Origin: Bacilli bacterium
Lineage (GTDB): Bacteria; Bacillota_I; Bacilli_A; RF39; UBA660
Direction of reading: 5' to 3'
DNA: 7,809 nucleotides
NCBI GenBank assembly: GCA_017519965.1
Contig: JAFWRK010000012.1
Span: 1-7,809, forward strand
Numbering within the stretch: the stretch's first letter is position 1; every line of letters begins with the position of its first letter. A model generated the notes under the pieces. It made no database searches. It saw only the letters and a program-made list of their open reading frames with translations, and was not told the DNA's origin. Below are positions 5,975-7,809 of the stretch, one piece after another. Made by a program: the position numbers and the translations under genes.

Positions 5975-6184
5975 TTAATTCATTTTTAAATAATATTTAT
6001 TATCCTTAGTTCTAACTAAAATATTATCACTAATTAATTTATCATTAACTTTCTTAAATCCATTAGGATTTATAATACCAGCTTCTAAAAAAGTAACAGC
6101 AGTATCTTCAGAAAAAGCTTTACATTTAGTTAATTTATTAATAATATGATTTTTTCTAATTAAAGGTATAGGAGGAAAAAACAT
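5975..6184 (-). CDS. Small winged-helix-like protein (69 aa)
   Basis: ATG 6184 has a strong AAAGGAG site 7 nt upstream, made from the last codons and stop of the lipoprotein gene, only 4 nt separating stop and start. Translational coupling is likely. The sequence opens with MFFPPIPLIRK and then shows three short helices (about 10-20, 24-36, 40-53), the turn INPNGFKKVNDKL, and a two-strand wing (ILVRTKDNKYYL). This is the outline of a winged helix-turn-helix and resembles small uncharacterised proteins found in Clostridia and Bacilli, from memory. It could be a regulator of the operon or a non-DNA-binding adaptor; no metal-binding Cys/His cluster is present (a single Cys21). That it is a real gene rests on its ribosome-binding site, position and fold-like pattern. 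Confidence 0.72.
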   Translation of the reverse strand: MFFPPIPLIRKNHIINKLTKCKAFSEDTAVTFLEAGIINPNGFKKVNDKLISDNILVRTKDNKYYLKMN

Positions 6185-6188
6185 ATAA

Positions 6189-7139
6189 TTACTCCTTTCC
6201 CATATAGAATTTAACAGTTACACTATCTTTACCTAAATCAGGTAAATTATCAATATGACCTATTTTAGTATAGCTATATTGTGTATCAAATGATTTATAG
6301 AATATAACTAAACAATTATCTCCATAAAGCATTACATCACCAGCATTAATTCTTTTAGGATTAACTGAATTACTTGGTAATTTAGTATCTAAATAAATAT
6401 ATTTTTCATTACCATTTAATTCATCCATTTTAAATTCTTTAGGTAACATATTAGCAAAGAACTTAGCAGTATTATTATCTTCTAAATTAATTTTATATTC
6501 TTTACCATCAATTAAAGCTATCACTGAACTTTTCACCTCACTAATATTTTCTAAAACAAAATTATTAATATCCTCATCACTAGCATTAGCAGCAAATCTT
6601 TTACCATCTTTAATATTTAATTTAGAATTATAACTTCTTAAATCACTAATACTTTTTTCTATTCCTGAAGATCCTGATGTACAAAATGGAATAATTGTTT
6701 TACCAGTTAAATCATATGAATCTAAGAAAGTTAAAATAATCTTAGGATTAGTACCCCACCATATCGGATAACCTAAATAAATAGTGTCATACTTACTTAA
6801 ATCCATATTATTTTTAATTTCTGGTCTTGCTTTTTCATCATTTTGTTCTTTATTAGCACGACAATCATTATTATAGTTTAAATCTGCACTTGTATATTCT
6901 TCTTTAGGTATAATTTCAATAATATCACTACCAGATTGATTAGCTATTTTTTCTGCTTTTTTTTCCGTAGTACCAGTAGCTGAAAAATAAACCACAACTG
7001 AATTACTATTTTCTTGAATATTTATCACTTCTTTACTTTCTGTATTATCATCTTTCTTATTATTATCTTTCTTTTTACCACATGCTGCTAATGATAATAC
7101 CATTCCAATTAATAATATACTTATAAATAATTTTTTCAT
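6189..7139 (-). CDS. Flavodoxin + cyclophilin-like lipoprotein (316 aa)
   Basis: A surface lipoprotein with a signal peptide MKKLFISILLIGMVLSLAAC (lipobox LAAC, acylated Cys20) and a Lys/Asp/Asn linker to about residue 45. Residues 47-200 are a flavodoxin-type domain: VVVYFSATGTTEKKAEKIA (48-66) is the FMN phosphate loop, YLGYPIWWGTNP (121-132) and PFCTSGSSGI (151-160) are the isoalloxazine loops. Residues about 205-314 (VIALIDGKEYKINLEDNNTAKFF through VTVKF) match the cyclophilin-like beta-barrel found fused to or beside flavodoxins in Firmicutes. It should bind FMN and move electrons at the outer face of the membrane; the partner is unknown. It is first in an operon with the 69-aa gene and the CDF exporter. 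ATG 7139 lies 10 nt after AGGAAG. Confidence 0.92.
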   Translation of the reverse strand: MKKLFISILLIGMVLSLAACGKKKDNNKKDDNTESKEVINIQENSNSVVVYFSATGTTEKKAEKIANQSGSDIIEIIPKEEYTSADLNYNNDCRANKEQNDEKARPEIKNNMDLSKYDTIYLGYPIWWGTNPKIILTFLDSYDLTGKTIIPFCTSGSSGIEKSISDLRSYNSKLNIKDGKRFAANASDEDINNFVLENISEVKSSVIALIDGKEYKINLEDNNTAKFFANMLPKEFKMDELNGNEKYIYLDTKLPSNSVNPKRINAGDVMLYGDNCLVIFYKSFDTQYSYTKIGHIDNLPDLGKDSVTVKFYMGKE

Positions 7140-7175
7140 TTAAATACCACTTCCTATATTCATATACTCTAATAT

Positions 7176-7184
7176 TTTATAACA
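7176..7184 (-). promoter_or_regulatory. Extended -10 promoter of the lipoprotein-wHTH-CDF operon
   Basis: The - strand reads TG-T-TATAAA (five of six matches with the TGn extension). Transcription would start near 7169, giving a leader of about 30 nt with AGGAAG before ATG 7139. The -35 is weak (TATTTA at 7204-7199). No operator-like inverted repeat is visible in the 77-nt gap. Confidence 0.45.
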
Positions 7185-7216
7185 CACTTATTATAAAATA
7201 AATACTAAAATACTTT

Positions 7217-7809
7217 TTAAGATAATTTAACAATAATTGTACCATCTATCATTTTTATTGAATCACTAGCTGGGAATACACCCATTTCCTTAACTATAGG
7301 ATTCTTCCTATATTCAGCAGTTTTTTCTAAAGCATCATCATTATCATATAGATTAATTGGATAACCTAAATAATAATAAATAAAACGATAATAAGTTTGT
7401 GGGTATGTTGTAGCATAATAAGTAAATGATCCAACTTGCTTATAATCAAATTTATCTTTCTTAACCTTAATAGGTCCTTTATTTAATTCTCCTACAAAGA
7501 ATATTGGTGTTTTTCCAGGTTCATATTCAGGTATTTCTTCTATTCTATTAATAATTCTATTCATTACTAATTTAGTAGATTCAAATTCCATCATCTTTTT
7601 CTCATATACTTGATTAGCATGAATAATATTAGAACTAATACTTACTAATAATAAGAAATAAATAACATATTTAATCTTTTCGTTTTTATTATTTTGTAGA
7701 ATATATAAAATAAATATAAATGAAGTAAAAATAGGATAAAACATTAATTCATGAACTATACCATTAGACATAAAATAAATAATATTAAAGCCAAATGGTA
7801 AAACAAGTA
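7217..7809 (-). CDS. C-terminal part of a multi-pass membrane protein, GtrII-like glucosyltransferase (5' partial)
   Basis: The frame stays open from the right edge of the window to the TAA at 7219-7217 (196 residues seen); an ATG at 7771 is probably internal because ten or more coding-like codons (LVLPFGFNIIYF) precede it. Two membrane helices are visible (ELMFYPIFTSFIFILYIL and YVIYFLLLVSISSNIIHA), followed by a ~130-residue outer domain with conserved-looking TPIFFVGEL, YYLGYPINLY and the ending DSIKMIDGTIIVKLS. This layout, and especially the end, resembles the C-terminus of GtrII-type glucosyltransferase-domain proteins, which move glucose from a lipid carrier to cell-surface glycans. 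The catalytic N-terminal part lies outside the window, so the assignment is tentative. No clear terminator follows the stop. Confidence 0.6.
   Translation of the reverse strand, partial: LVLPFGFNIIYFMSNGIVHELMFYPIFTSFIFILYILQNNKNEKIKYVIYFLLLVSISSNIIHANQVYEKKMMEFESTKLVMNRIINRIEEIPEYEPGKTPIFFVGELNKGPIKVKKDKFDYKQVGSFTYYATTYPQTYYRFIYYYLGYPINLYDNDDALEKTAEYRKNPIVKEMGVFPASDSIKMIDGTIIVKLS

Noticed and set aside
5791..6009. Open frame of 72 codons on the + strand
   Set aside because: It is antisense to the CDF gene start and the 69-aa gene end, has no ribosome-binding site, and the - strand genes fit known families.
7140..7216. Riboswitch or metal-responsive leader before the lipoprotein operon
   Set aside because: The predicted leader is only about 30 nt and has no hairpin of note, too short for known riboswitch classes.
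1..7809. TGA reassigned to Trp (genetic code 4), considered because no visible gene stops at TGA
   Set aside because: The Trp codons checked are all TGG and no gene needs read-through of TGA; nine stops of TAA/TAG are unsurprising at this base composition.

Overview
The window is very AT-rich, has short gaps between genes, and reads like a low-GC Gram-positive genome. Supporting signs are an LAAC lipoprotein signal, TATAAT-type promoters with a TGn extension, AGGTGAT/AGGAG ribosome-binding sites and a Big_2 surface protein. Every Trp codon I checked is TGG, so the standard bacterial code fits. All nine visible stop codons are TAA or TAG. An uncultured gut member of the Bacilli (RF39-like) or Clostridia is a reasonable guess, but no rRNA or marker gene is present to fix it.

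Layout. The + strand carries only the 3' part of one gene (1-1672). It encodes an Asn-rich linker, a Big_2 Ig-like domain and a ComEC-like metallo-beta-lactamase (MBL) fold domain, very likely exported. Everything else is on the - strand. Three singly transcribed or short units follow in + coordinates: a membrane-anchored protein of unknown function (1699-2376), an unknown soluble protein (2454-2963), and a DUF1848 protein followed on its own strand by a short-chain dehydrogenase (SDR; 4782-3898, then 3867-3067). Each of these three units ends in a near-identical hairpin that reads CTAGTCTTTTTT on the - strand. A second - strand operon runs 7139-4842: a flavodoxin plus cyclophilin-like lipoprotein, a 69-residue winged-helix-like protein and a cation diffusion facilitator (CDF) exporter. 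It ends in a different, GNRA-capped terminator. At the right edge is the C-terminal part of a multi-pass membrane protein resembling GtrII-type glucosyltransferases.

How the genes may work together. The DUF1848 protein has a radical-SAM-type CX3CX2C cluster near its C-terminus and is probably co-transcribed with an SDR that keeps its full catalytic tetrad. The lipoprotein, small winged-helix protein and CDF exporter are spaced 4 and 20 nt apart, so they are likely one transcript linking surface redox chemistry with metal (probably Mn2+) export; that link is inferred from gene order only. I saw no tRNA, rRNA, CRISPR array, insertion sequence or transposase. No stretch over 300 bases lacks a gene. 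I did not find a multi-gene system I could call new; the best leads are the DUF1848 protein, the secreted MBL protein and the tandem-CTD CDF in its operon.
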